Part shown: piece by piece, positions 25,739 through 34,657 of the stretch
How positions within the stretch are numbered: the first letter of the stretch is position 1
Layout: every line of letters begins with the position of its first letter
Assembly: GCA_963977125.1 (NCBI GenBank)
Contig: CAXBNJ010000001.1
Location: 310,001 to 374,000 of the forward strand
From: UBA2705 sp963977125
Lineage (GTDB): Bacteria; Pseudomonadota; Alphaproteobacteria; Micavibrionales; Micavibrionaceae
Direction: 5' to 3'
DNA: 64,000 bases
The notes under the pieces: generated by a model
Told to the model about the DNA's origin: nothing
What the model saw: only the letters and a program-made list of their open reading frames with translations
The model's database searches: none
Made by a program: the position numbers and the translations under genes

Positions 25739-26323
25739 TTATATCTTATTTTGTAAAAATGGTGCGCTCGTGCTTTTGAAATAAGGCGTGCCTGTGCTGT
25801 CCATTAAGGCATTGAGAAGTGCATCAGGTTTAGAGACGGAGTGTCGGCCTTCAGGGTTTTCTTGGCACTGAGTGAAGGCGCTAACCAGTTTTTTATTTAC
25901 GGCTATATAGGCGGGCAGCAAATTAGCTGTGTTGTAAATCTCAGCTAAAGCGGTTTCAAATTGTTGCGCTGTTTTTTTATGGTCTTCGGCTGATGTGTTA
26001 TCAGGCAATTTTTGTTCTAAAAACTGTAAATAGGCAAGCTCTGTGACTTCTTTTAATTCGCTTAAATAACCCTCGCCACCGCTATCTTCTATTTGTTCAA
26101 AATGGGCAATAAATTTTTTGACTTCGGCGATTTGTTCTTCACATCCAATATTCATATTGGTACGAAGATGCGCAATTCTAATTTCATGACTTAAGCTGTT
26201 ATGCAGAGATTCCGCAGCGCCAACCCAGCTATAAGCCGTGTTATTATAAGCCCTTAAGCAGTGGGTCATATTCAGAATTGACTGCGTATATGTATCAAGA
26301 TTTTGATTGCTCTCGTCACTCAT
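25739..26323 (-). CDS. Hypothetical protein, 194 aa
   Basis: Not recognised. A soluble, helix-rich protein without signal peptide or membrane segment. Cysteines at about 22, 61 and 156 are scattered. It follows the DUF4139 gene on the same strand but is separated from it by a 12-bp-stem hairpin terminator, so it is probably transcribed on its own. No function is assigned. Confidence 0.6.
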   Translation of the reverse strand: MSDESNQNLDTYTQSILNMTHCLRAYNNTAYSWVGAAESLHNSLSHEIRIAHLRTNMNIGCEEQIAEVKKFIAHFEQIEDSGGEGYLSELKEVTELAYLQFLEQKLPDNTSAEDHKKTAQQFETALAEIYNTANLLPAYIAVNKKLVSAFTQCQENPEGRHSVSKPDALLNALMDSTGTPYFKSTSAPFLQNKI

Positions 26324-26357
26324 CTTATTTGCGCCTCACTTTCCTTATAAATTAATA

Positions 26358-26392
26358 CTAACCGCATTGAGCAATTATGTCAATGCGGTTAG
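26358..26392 (-). terminator. Terminator downstream of the DUF4139 gene
   Basis: A 12-bp perfect stem (26358-26369 with 26381-26392) and 11-base loop. On the minus strand it is followed by a T/A-rich stretch, placing it after the DUF4139 gene. Confidence 0.7.
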
Positions 26393-26442
26393 GGTGTTTT
26401 ATAAGGATCACTTAGGGGTAAAAAGATGCGTAAGCCTATTTT

Positions 26443-28554
26443 TTACAAGCTAAGGCCGTTCACGTAAGTGCTAAGCGCGTCGCGCTGTGCTGTGAGCTTT
26501 TCTTGTACGGTTTCTTCATTGCTTAGAATGTTTTCAAGCTGGGTTTCTTGCTTGTCTAAATTAGCCAAATAGCGCTTACCAATAGCGGAGTCTTGTGAGA
26601 TTGTCCGTAAATTCTCACGCACGCGATTTTGATCTTGTGTGATGCGGTTACGCTCAGCGCGCAATTGGTTGAGCTTGCTTTCATTACTGCTGATACTTTG
26701 ACGCATTTTGCTGATCTGGCTTAAGGCCTCTTTGATCTTGTTTGGTATGTTTTCACCGCTGACTTTTAAGCGCGCGGTAATTTCATTTGAACTGATATTA
26801 ACCAGTGAAACGGTTTCATGGCCTTTTCTGCGTAAAGTTACAGGGATTTTTTTGCTTTCACCCGGTTTCACATTTACGCGAATACGGTAATGGGTGAGGG
26901 TCGTATCAACTTTATCTTTTAACTCACCAAGCATTTCCCATGAGGGGCGTAATGGATGCTCTAACAACACAGTGCGGCTGTCTTCGGCGGGGGCTTTGAT
27001 TGTGTAAGTCGTGGTGTTGTCGTATACGACTTCCTGCGTTAATACGCCTCTATTCAGCTTGATGAGGCCTAAGCGGCGATTTTCTTGCTGGACTTGGCTG
27101 ATTTTGGTTTGCGTATCAAGGGCAAAATTAATCAAGCGGTCTTCGCTTTTCGGGATTAACGGCATTTCTGCATCACCAATATGCAGCATTTCACCGCTAT
27201 TCGCGCGATCATAAAGCGTTAAAATTCCAGGCGGCAGGGCGCTGTTTGAGTTATTGGTGACGAGCATGGAAGCAAAAGGATGGGTGCTGTGTGTATCGGG
27301 TTGATAAACATAGAGCTCCTCTGTCGGCAAAGTAAGCTGAGCGTAAGGCAGCATCAAGCTGTGACTGGCTTTTAAGTCAACGCCATGGGGGAATTTAAAG
27401 ACCATTTGTGAGGCTGTCTCACTGGCCGCGGCACTGATTGTTTGCGCCATATTGGATGGTGCAAAACTGGGGGCTTGTGCCGGTGTCATGGAGAAGACTT
27501 CAGAAGGCATGATGTCTGATTCCATATAGTCGTTACTCTCATCAAACATCATCTGGGTTTTTTGCATCATGCTGCTTCTTTTTGTCCTATTCATTGAACT
27601 GCCCATGCCGCCAGCGTTGCTAGCGCTTTGCATGACGCCTTGATCTGTGCGCGGCATAACGCGGTCCATAATTTTTACAGGCAATTCAGGGCGATCAACA
27701 TGGTAGCTTTCGTAAAGGGCTTGGTGGTATGTAACAGGCGAGCCTGACATAAGTGTGACTTTGACGTCATTCCAGTCCTGACCTGTTGTGTTTTCTAAAA
27801 CAGCCCAACCTTGTAATATAGCTTCGCTTTTGCTCGCGCCTTTTTTCGGCGCAATTAAACGGTAAGAGCTTTTCCACAAAGGCGCTTCTTGAATATAGGC
27901 AAAGGATACATCACGTTTGCCTGTGCCTTTTAAAGAGATATCAAGGTTGCGTCGATCTTGAATGCGGTTGTCATATAGCGCTTCTAAGCCATATTGTAGT
28001 TGCGCGTTAATTTCAGGATCTGTGAATTTTAAATGACCAAGATCTTCAATGATCGCCGTTTTAATGCCGTCTTTTGTCAGAACGCTTAAGCGGTGGCGTG
28101 TAATTATACCGTCGCTCGTGGATTCATTTTCAGCCGAGACGCTCATTAAATTACCGCTGATTTTTTCAATATCAAGTTCGACGGCTGCGCCGCGTAGGGC
28201 GTTTAACAACCCGACAAGGGATTGTAAGTCGTTTTTTGAAAAGGGAAGATCGCGAAAAAGCTGCGATAAAGGGCTGCGACCGGGCAGTGATACGCCGCCT
28301 AATGTACCTGTGCTATCCAAAACAACTAAGCTTTTTAAAACATCATCAACCCCATCAAGACGCACGGAGAGTTTAAGGTCTTCATTGCCGTTCACAGTGC
28401 CTTGATGTTGATAGAGCGCAAGGCCGCTGGTCGTGATAACCACGCTTTTTAAGGGGAGCTCGTTATTTGCAGAGGCTGTGGCGACATTAACGCTGCAAAA
28501 TGCTGAAGATGTAATCAGTGCTGCCGCAATATAAGGTTTAAGCGCAGTAATCAT
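26443..28554 (-). CDS. DUF4139 domain-containing exported protein
   Basis: 703 residues. It starts with a signal peptide (about 1-30, hydrophobic core AAALITSSAFCSVNVATASA). The central region contains the DUF4139 features: SFAYIQEAPLWKSSYRL, GWAVLENTTGQDWNDVKVTLMSGSPVTY (about 250-280) and beta-rich stretches to about 600. A Met/Ser-rich low-complexity segment lies near 310-370. The C-terminus (about 610-700) is a coiled coil. Relatives are exported or envelope proteins of unknown function, sometimes called mucoidy-inhibitor-like. It is flanked by its own hairpin terminators and appears monocistronic. Confidence 0.8.
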   Translation of the reverse strand: MITALKPYIAAALITSSAFCSVNVATASANNELPLKSVVITTSGLALYQHQGTVNGNEDLKLSVRLDGVDDVLKSLVVLDSTGTLGGVSLPGRSPLSQLFRDLPFSKNDLQSLVGLLNALRGAAVELDIEKISGNLMSVSAENESTSDGIITRHRLSVLTKDGIKTAIIEDLGHLKFTDPEINAQLQYGLEALYDNRIQDRRNLDISLKGTGKRDVSFAYIQEAPLWKSSYRLIAPKKGASKSEAILQGWAVLENTTGQDWNDVKVTLMSGSPVTYHQALYESYHVDRPELPVKIMDRVMPRTDQGVMQSASNAGGMGSSMNRTKRSSMMQKTQMMFDESNDYMESDIMPSEVFSMTPAQAPSFAPSNMAQTISAAASETASQMVFKFPHGVDLKASHSLMLPYAQLTLPTEELYVYQPDTHSTHPFASMLVTNNSNSALPPGILTLYDRANSGEMLHIGDAEMPLIPKSEDRLINFALDTQTKISQVQQENRRLGLIKLNRGVLTQEVVYDNTTTYTIKAPAEDSRTVLLEHPLRPSWEMLGELKDKVDTTLTHYRIRVNVKPGESKKIPVTLRRKGHETVSLVNISSNEITARLKVSGENIPNKIKEALSQISKMRQSISSNESKLNQLRAERNRITQDQNRVRENLRTISQDSAIGKRYLANLDKQETQLENILSNEETVQEKLTAQRDALSTYVNGLSL

Positions 28555-28641
28555 ATGAAGTCCCCTTGATTGTAAAATGCATTTATATTAAGGGGTGAAT
28601 TTTAACACAAAATTGAAGGGATATATATAGCCCCATATACA

Positions 28642-28672
28642 AAAAAGCCCGCAATATATTTGCGGGCTTTTT
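28642..28672. terminator. Intrinsic terminator after the 28699 gene
   Basis: A 13-bp stem (28642-28654 with 28660-28672) with GCCCGC/GCGGGC core and A/T tracts on both sides. It serves the minus-strand gene that ends at 28699 and insulates the DUF4139 gene. Confidence 0.9.
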
Positions 28673-28698
28673 ATAAGATTTGTGTTTGTATCGCTGTC

Positions 28699-29871
28699 TT
28701 AGTGGATATAGATATGAACTTCACTACCTGATGTATCGGCGCTGGCGAATTGGCCAAGCTCAACACGATCCATAGGCATACCCATTTCAGTCATGTTGCG
28801 TAAGACGTCTTCTGCATTGCGACGCGCAACCGTAGAGCTTAATGCGGCTTGTGCTGCATTTGGTGTCTCAGGGTACACGGCGACAAGTTTAAACATCGCG
28901 CTTGGGTAATCTTGTAACGCTTTATGCATCGCGCCATAAACGGATTGTTGGTAATTGACGTTGTCACCATCAAAGCGAATTTTAGCGAGGAGCTGATTAT
29001 TTGGTACAGCAGGGGCTGCGTGTGTACTTCTGTAGTCATGTGGGTTTACGCCACCAGACAATGAAGGGTCGCTAGCGTAATTGGTTGAACGTGAGAACGG
29101 ATGACGTGAAAGGCTTTTGCCCATAAGGTCGCCTGTTGTGATCGCCAATGCGAGGGTACGAAGATTGCTACGCTCTGAGCTTAGGTAAGTCGCTGTGCGT
29201 GATACGTCATCACTTACATTGTTTAGAAGGCGACGAATAAGAACGCTCATGTGATCAATTTCATCTTCAAGCTGTGCGAGTAAGACGTGATCTTCTTCGA
29301 TGGCGCCCGATATGCCGTAAGCTTGTTTAGATGTTTCAAGTAAATAGTTTGAAACTGAATAGCTGTTTTTGATCTCTACAGTAAGTTCGTTTAAATGTGA
29401 AATATTGTTTGATAGGCGCTCTAGGCTGTCTTGTGCGTTCGCTAATTTTTGTACAAGGCGTGGATTACCCGGTGTTGTACCTGATTGTAGCTGCGTGTTG
29501 ATGGTCGCGACATTCGCGTAATAATCAGCTGATATGTCTTGGCTCGTGCGTTGAAGGTTAACAAGGCGCGATGACAGAGATTTTGTTTCTTGGCGTAAGT
29601 TACTAAGATCAACATTCAGGTCATTTATTTTGCGGCCGACCAATGTGGCTTGATCGCTATAATACCCACCGAGCACTTGATGCTTAGAAATGTCTGAGCC
29701 ACGCATCGGTTGTGTGTACACTTTTTTTGTAAGCGCAACAGGTAGAGGGTCTGTTGTTACAAGCAAAGCGGGCTTCTGTGCGTAAGGATATTGCTGAGCC
29801 TGTGCGTTTGTCGGAACGCTAAGGCTTAAAACAAGTGGGCTCAAAGCGGTAAGTAATAATAATTTTTTCAT
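28699..29871 (-). CDS. Exported protein with coiled coil and OmpA-like C-terminal region
   Basis: 390 residues from the ATG at 29871, which begins a clear signal peptide (MKKLLLLTALSPLVLSLSVP, cleavage near AQA). Residues about 60-230 are predicted by eye to be long coiled coil. The C-terminal 90 residues (FKLVAVYPETPNAAQ, ARRNAEDVLRNMTEMGMPMDRVELGQF) resemble an OmpA-type peptidoglycan-binding fold in its helix-strand pattern, but the key Asp/Arg pair is not clear. It is probably a periplasmic envelope-linking protein. An upstream extension to 29934 lacks support. Confidence 0.7.
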   Translation of the reverse strand: MKKLLLLTALSPLVLSLSVPTNAQAQQYPYAQKPALLVTTDPLPVALTKKVYTQPMRGSDISKHQVLGGYYSDQATLVGRKINDLNVDLSNLRQETKSLSSRLVNLQRTSQDISADYYANVATINTQLQSGTTPGNPRLVQKLANAQDSLERLSNNISHLNELTVEIKNSYSVSNYLLETSKQAYGISGAIEEDHVLLAQLEDEIDHMSVLIRRLLNNVSDDVSRTATYLSSERSNLRTLALAITTGDLMGKSLSRHPFSRSTNYASDPSLSGGVNPHDYRSTHAAPAVPNNQLLAKIRFDGDNVNYQQSVYGAMHKALQDYPSAMFKLVAVYPETPNAAQAALSSTVARRNAEDVLRNMTEMGMPMDRVELGQFASADTSGSEVHIYIH

Positions 29872-30173
29872 GACCAAGCAGCTGCCTTCAATATTTAAAT
29901 TTTTATTGTGTACGAGTATGTTTAAGATACACAACTCGTATATTATACAAGTAATTTTTAAGCGAATGTTGTGATAAGGTCAATGACCCCAATGAAGATA
30001 ACTTCCAGATATACAGAAGTTTATATGTTTATTCTAGGCTGATTTGGGTAATGGGGCAAGCCAAATCTGAGGAAAAATAGGGCCTAATTTAATCAGAATA
30101 AAAAAAACTGAAAAAAACTGAAAAAAAGCCTTGCATTTATTTTTGCCTACAGTTAGTTTCACGCATCTTTGAG
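29872..30173. other. Intergenic stretch between the OmpA-like gene and tRNA-Arg
   Basis: 302 bases without a credible gene. It holds an inverted repeat TTGTGTA / TACACAA (29906-29912, 29928-29934) partly overlapping a second pair TACGAGT / ACTCGTA (29911-29917, 29934-29940), probably in the promoter or leader of the minus-strand gene. An A-rich run with repeated CTGAAAAAAA lies just before the tRNA. Confidence 0.5.
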
Positions 30174-30250
30174 GCGCCCGTAGCTCAACTGGATAGAGCA
30201 TCGCACTACGAATGCGAAGGTTCGGGGTTCGAATCCCTGCGGGCGCACCA
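30174..30250 (+). tRNA. tRNA-Arg (anticodon ACG)
   Basis: Complete 77-base cloverleaf with encoded CCA. Acceptor stem GCGCCCG/CGGGCGC, D-arm GCTC/GAGC, anticodon stem TCGCA/TGCGA around loop CTACGAA (anticodon at 30208-30210), T-arm with TTCGAAT. The ACG anticodon is the one deaminated to ICG by TadA, reading CGU/CGC/CGA. Confidence 0.97.
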
Positions 30251-30443
30251 TTTTCTCCCATTACATTACTAATACTATTCTTTAAGTCGCGCTTTTTAGC
30301 GCTGCTTAAGCATATCTATTTGGCATGTCTTAATTGTATGTATGAGGCCTCGTGCATGGTTTAGGTTTCTCTAGATCCAAAAAGCTTTACATAACTCGAC
30401 AGCTTGTGTTAATATTACTCCGGTTTTATAAACGGGGTTTGTT

Positions 30444-33400
30444 GTGGCTAAAAAAGAAAACAGCATAGAAAATGCAATAGCGCAGAGCGCTGCACTCACA
30501 AAGTATAGCGATCAGCCTGTACTCTTGGTTAATGTTGGGCAGGACGATCCCTCGCGCGGTGATGCTGCGGGCTGGAAAGGTATGGCGCGCGCTATTAGTG
30601 ATAAAATAGGCGGTCATGTCATTTATGCAGATGATAAAACTGTGCGTGCGGCATTCCCGGATGCAGCGCAGAATGAAAGTTACGAATATTTATTAGCGCA
30701 ATATTTGGCAGATTATCCCCCACCGCAATATGTACTGGGTCAAGAATGCCCGCAGGCTATGAAATTAATTGGCCATGACTATCAGGATGTTTTTCCTGTT
30801 ACAGGCTTTAATGAAAGCTTGTCTTCTGGTTTGGTTGGTGAGCGTGAACTGGTCTCCCATCACCTTACGCAGGATATATTAGACCAAGAAGGGGCTATAT
30901 TCGATGCGCGTCATCCTGATATAAAAGGCCCTATTATGGCAGCCATGTTAGTACGGGCTGAGAGCTTTGATCGTGAGGATTTTAACCGAAAAATGGTTAA
31001 AGTGATGGCGCATTATAAGGAAGCCACGATTTATATTTGTGGAAGTCGCCGTACGGGAGAAAGCAGCTATGAGAATTTGATGACCAGCTTGAAAAAAGCG
31101 GTCGAGGATGCGGGGCATAAAGATAGATTAAGCGTCGTGGGGCATAAGTTTAATCCAGATGATTCTGTTTACAACCCCTATAAAGGCCTTATTGCCCGCG
31201 CAAAGCATTTTGTTGTTTGGGGGGATTCTCAATCAATGGTGTCTGAGGCCTTATTTTCAGGTAAACTTGTCTGTACGCATCAAGCAGGCGCCCTTAGAAA
31301 ACTGATTAGTAAAGGATTCGTGCATGAGTTCCTTAAACTTGATGATAGTAAACCGCCATTATACCGTGAATTTGAACCTGTTAATTTAACGACGCAAGTC
31401 GCAGAGAAGCTAATGGGGCAGTCAGATGATTATCAAACATCAGAGGCTCGTAAGATTAAGGGTAAGGTTTGGTTCTATGATGATGCGTGGTCAGGCTACC
31501 TTAATAAAATACGTCTTAATTTTCACTGCATAAAAGATTTTCCTGTCGAGCTTAAAGAGACGGCCGAATTTGTAGAATCTGTACTGACTATACGTGGCAG
31601 CGCCCTAAAGTACCTGCCACATTTTCAAAACGCTCGTAATATGGCGGGGCTTGCTATAGCCGAGAATAAATATGCAGCCCAATATATAGGCGAGAAACTC
31701 TGTGAGGATCAGCTTTTTATAGAAGAACAGTTAAATAAACTGAGTGAGATATATCAGTGGTTACCGGCTAAAGCGCAAAATAATTTGGACGTCGCTAAAC
31801 ATGCGCTAATGGCTGATTTTAGCCATGGTCACAATATAATCAGGCATATTCCCGCGCATGTAGTGAATCAACTTGATGCTTTTTTTATGAGTGTCCCTTA
31901 TAAAAACAGACTATTAGCGTCTTTAAAAAGAGGGGCGCAGCCATATGGGGATCAGCCTGTCGTAATAAGAGAAGATTATGACTTTGCAATGAAGGCTTTG
32001 GATGTTGACCCATATGTTTACAGCGCTTTTTCCGATGAATTCAAATTAGACTTAACACTGATTAAAAAGGCCTTACATAACAATAAGGATGAAGGCTATT
32101 CTATAGGAAGCTCAATACCAAAGGCAGCCATTAAGAAAATTAAGAATACGCCGCTTTATCGGGATTACTTACTGTCTAAATTAAAGGGGGATTCATTATC
32201 TTATAAAAAGCTGCCGCGCGAATATAAGTATGACCCAAGCTTCGCAATGGAAGCGCTGGATGATAGCGTCACGATATATACGGCATTTCCAAAAGAAGTG
32301 AAGACGAATTTAGACGTTGCGAAAAAAGCTCTATTGCGTGATTTGGATTGTAAGCAGGGTGTTTTTAGAGATTTACCGAGAGCCACTTTAGAGGCATTAA
32401 GCCCCGTTTTAGAAAACTTCACATATAAGAATTATTTAGGTTTATTTCTGCAGCATTATCCTTCTGATTATGCTCATCTGCCTAAGGGCTTACGGCAGGA
32501 TCGTAAATTCAGCCTTCAGCTGGTCGCGGCGACTTCGGGTGTCGTATATAAATATTTACCGTTTAAGCTGCGTGCAGACCCACAAATTGCGAGAGTGAAT
32601 ATCCTGCGCTCTATGGAGGGTGATGCAAATCCTTTAAAATATATCCCTAAAAAGACTTTGAGCAAATTAGAGAACACTTTACTGGGGAAGAAGGGGCAAG
32701 AGATTATGGCGCGCGGTGTGCAGCGCTGCATGAATCGCGGGGAAATGGATTTTGAGGCGCTTCCTGATTGTCTGCAGCGCTCAACCGCATTCGCCTTAAA
32801 ATTACTAGCATATGATGAGGTGATGTATGCGCAGTTTTCGACCAAAATGAAGAATAACAAATCTGCTGCGAAAAAAGCATTACAATCTTGTCTGGGGCAA
32901 GGGACAGCGTTACTGACTAAAAAAATAGTAAAAGCGATTCCTAAATCAATATTGAGTAAGGTCTTGGGTGATATGAAACGCTCTGAAGTTTTAGAAATAA
33001 TGAAAAGCGGCGCAAATATATATCAAGATTTACCCAAGGGCTATAGGCTCGATACTGAATCAGCACTGAGTGTGATAAAAATACACCCATCATCTTATAA
33101 GCACTTTTCTGAGGATATTAGAAAAAATCCGTGCGTAGCCAGATATGCGTTAGAGCAGATGGATGAGTTTGAAGAAGGGCTGATGGCCGCCGTGCCTGAG
33201 GCGACCGCTTTAGAATTAAAAGATTTTCTATTAAGTGAAAAATACAGATCATATCTTTTACCTGTATTGTATAGTAACCCTGACCTTTATAAAGAGTTGC
33301 CCGCTATATTGAAATATGACGAACGCTTTGCCCTGCAAACTTTGGATAAAGATACTGATATTTATAAATGTTTTCCTGATAAAATTAAGAGCATCGCCAC

Positions 33401-33749
33401 CGTAGCGAAGAGAGCTCTTATCAAGGATGTTAAAAAAGGGCATGGCGTTATTGCTGAGCTGCCTGACCTTCTCATACAGGATAAAGGCTTCTTAAAAGAT
33501 GTTCGCGCGACCTGTTTTGATGTGTGTAAAAATCAAGAGTTTAAGAATGCCTATAAGCGCGCAGTTTGTCCGCATGTTTTGCCTGCGCAGCCAACGCTAG
33601 ATTTAGATCCATTATATCTGAGCTGCGCGTCTATTTTTAACGGTGGCGCTGGGGTGGGGGCTGTATTTGATTCATCATTAGATAATCAGCAAAAGGCTTC
33701 AGACGAAGTTTTATTAACGGCAGCGTCAAGCGGTCTTAAACCAGTATAA
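30444..33749 (+). CDS. Large protein: ELM1-like N-terminal domain fused to about six ~90-residue DUF4116-like repeats
   Basis: 1101 residues, GTG start. Residues about 25-325 show the landmarks of the ELM1 family also encoded at 11788: SRRTG (201-205), NPYKGLIARAKHFVVWGDSQ (244-263) and SMVSEALFSGK (264-274), matching SRRTG, NPYFSFLAHADHIIVTPDSA and SMLSEAASTGK. From about 500 to 1010 a unit recurs with anchors near residues 514, 600, 689, 783, 873 and 962 (period 86-94): a YxxLP turn, FAxxxLxxD, YxxF and VAKKAL. The pattern resembles DUF4116 helical repeats. No signal peptide or membrane span. It converges (11-base gap) on the HExxH gene. Function unknown; glycan modification with a repeat-based target-recognition arm is a guess. 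Confidence 0.7.
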   Translation: MAKKENSIENAIAQSAALTKYSDQPVLLVNVGQDDPSRGDAAGWKGMARAISDKIGGHVIYADDKTVRAAFPDAAQNESYEYLLAQYLADYPPPQYVLGQECPQAMKLIGHDYQDVFPVTGFNESLSSGLVGERELVSHHLTQDILDQEGAIFDARHPDIKGPIMAAMLVRAESFDREDFNRKMVKVMAHYKEATIYICGSRRTGESSYENLMTSLKKAVEDAGHKDRLSVVGHKFNPDDSVYNPYKGLIARAKHFVVWGDSQSMVSEALFSGKLVCTHQAGALRKLISKGFVHEFLKLDDSKPPLYREFEPVNLTTQVAEKLMGQSDDYQTSEARKIKGKVWFYDDAWSGYLNKIRLNFHCIKDFPVELKETAEFVESVLTIRGSALKYLPHFQNARNMAGLAIAENKYAAQYIGEKLCEDQLFIEEQLNKLSEIYQWLPAKAQNNLDVAKHALMADFSHGHNIIRHIPAHVVNQLDAFFMSVPYKNRLLASLKRGAQPYGDQPVVIREDYDFAMKALDVDPYVYSAFSDEFKLDLTLIKKALHNNKDEGYSIGSSIPKAAIKKIKNTPLYRDYLLSKLKGDSLSYKKLPREYKYDPSFAMEALDDSVTIYTAFPKEVKTNLDVAKKALLRDLDCKQGVFRDLPRATLEALSPVLENFTYKNYLGLFLQHYPSDYAHLPKGLRQDRKFSLQLVAATSGVVYKYLPFKLRADPQIARVNILRSMEGDANPLKYIPKKTLSKLENTLLGKKGQEIMARGVQRCMNRGEMDFEALPDCLQRSTAFALKLLAYDEVMYAQFSTKMKNNKSAAKKALQSCLGQGTALLTKKIVKAIPKSILSKVLGDMKRSEVLEIMKSGANIYQDLPKGYRLDTESALSVIKIHPSSYKHFSEDIRKNPCVARYALEQMDEFEEGLMAAVPEATALELKDFLLSEKYRSYLLPVLYSNPDLYKELPAILKYDERFALQTLDKDTDIYKCFPDKIKSIATVAKRALIKDVKKGHGVIAELPDLLIQDKGFLKDVRATCFDVCKNQEFKNAYKRAVCPHVLPAQPTLDLDPLYLSCASIFNGGAGVGAVFDSSLDNQQKASDEVLLTAASSGLKPV

Positions 33750-33760
33750 CATCTTATAAT

Positions 33761-34657
33761 TTAAGGTTGCGGCTTTTTCGGCTGTGGTGGTGTCGCGGCT
33801 GTGGCATTTTGCTGCTTAACAAAAGCGTCAACTTCCTGCGCATAGAGCTTTTTATTCCTCCAATAAATATCAGCAAAAACTTCTGCTTCTTTAGGGAAGG
33901 GAATATCTGTGCCATTTGTGATCTCATCCGATGTCAGCCAAGTCATGAAATTCTTCATTGCTTGATCGCGGCCAATATTGCTGTCTATGGATTCCACGCG
34001 CAGCTGCCACATGGCTGTTTCTATCTTATTATAGCTATCAGTCCACACTGTGCCAGATTCTTTGTTTTGGGAGGAGAAGAGGTTAATCCATTTCTCAGGC
34101 ATGTCCTGCGGCTGATATGTCGAGTGCATGACATTACGGCGCTTAATAATCATCATCTCTTCAAACTCACGGCGGTTATTCTGCCAGAGAGCTTGATAGG
34201 TAGGATCTTTTAAGAAGCGGTCTGCATAAATCTCAAAGCCAAACGTTTCTTTACGAAGCTCAGGCATTTCAAAATAAGCTGAAATCTCAGAACAAACGCT
34301 CGCATCACTTTCATTATTGCCAAGCTTTTGTAAAAACGCGCCATAAATCAAATCAGGGCAGCAGGGCATAGTCGCTGCGTGGTACATTTCATGTAGATAA
34401 TAGACATCATGCACGCCATCTTGTTTATAATCGTTTGGGCGAAGCTGTATGCCGCCCCACCATGATGTGAAATGCCCCGTCTCGAGGCGGTCATCACTGC
34501 GCTCGTAAAAATAGCGCGGTAGAGAGGCCAGCTTATCAACCACCTCAAACACCAAGCCGCCCGTATCATAAGATTTCTTAAAGGCATCTGTGCGCCAGAG
34601 CTTTTGGCAATAAGCGTGGATTTCATCGGCTTGCGTTACAACTTCTAAATTTTTCAT
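33761..34657 (-). CDS. HExxH-motif protein, putative zinc hydrolase
   Basis: 298 residues, family not recognised. HEMYH (89-93) has the HExxH zincin form in a suitable helical setting (VYYLHEMYHAATM). Downstream acidic residues Glu124 and Glu130 in SEISAYFE could give the third zinc ligand, as in gluzincins. Cysteines at 99, 100 and 122 lie nearby. No signal peptide. A Pro/Ala/Lys-rich tail ends the protein. It overlaps the upstream PLP-enzyme gene by ATGA, so the two are translationally coupled and probably act together. A peptidase or other zinc-dependent hydrolase is inferred; catalytic activity is not shown. Confidence 0.6.
   Translation of the reverse strand: MKNLEVVTQADEIHAYCQKLWRTDAFKKSYDTGGLVFEVVDKLASLPRYFYERSDDRLETGHFTSWWGGIQLRPNDYKQDGVHDVYYLHEMYHAATMPCCPDLIYGAFLQKLGNNESDASVCSEISAYFEMPELRKETFGFEIYADRFLKDPTYQALWQNNRREFEEMMIIKRRNVMHSTYQPQDMPEKWINLFSSQNKESGTVWTDSYNKIETAMWQLRVESIDSNIGRDQAMKNFMTWLTSDEITNGTDIPFPKEAEVFADIYWRNKKLYAQEVDAFVKQQNATAATPPQPKKPQP

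Noticed and set aside
30034..30261. Open frame of 75 codons on the minus strand across the tRNA
   Set aside because: It is the antisense of tRNA-Arg, a well-known false prediction pattern (the RIRSAMLYPVELRAP type peptide).
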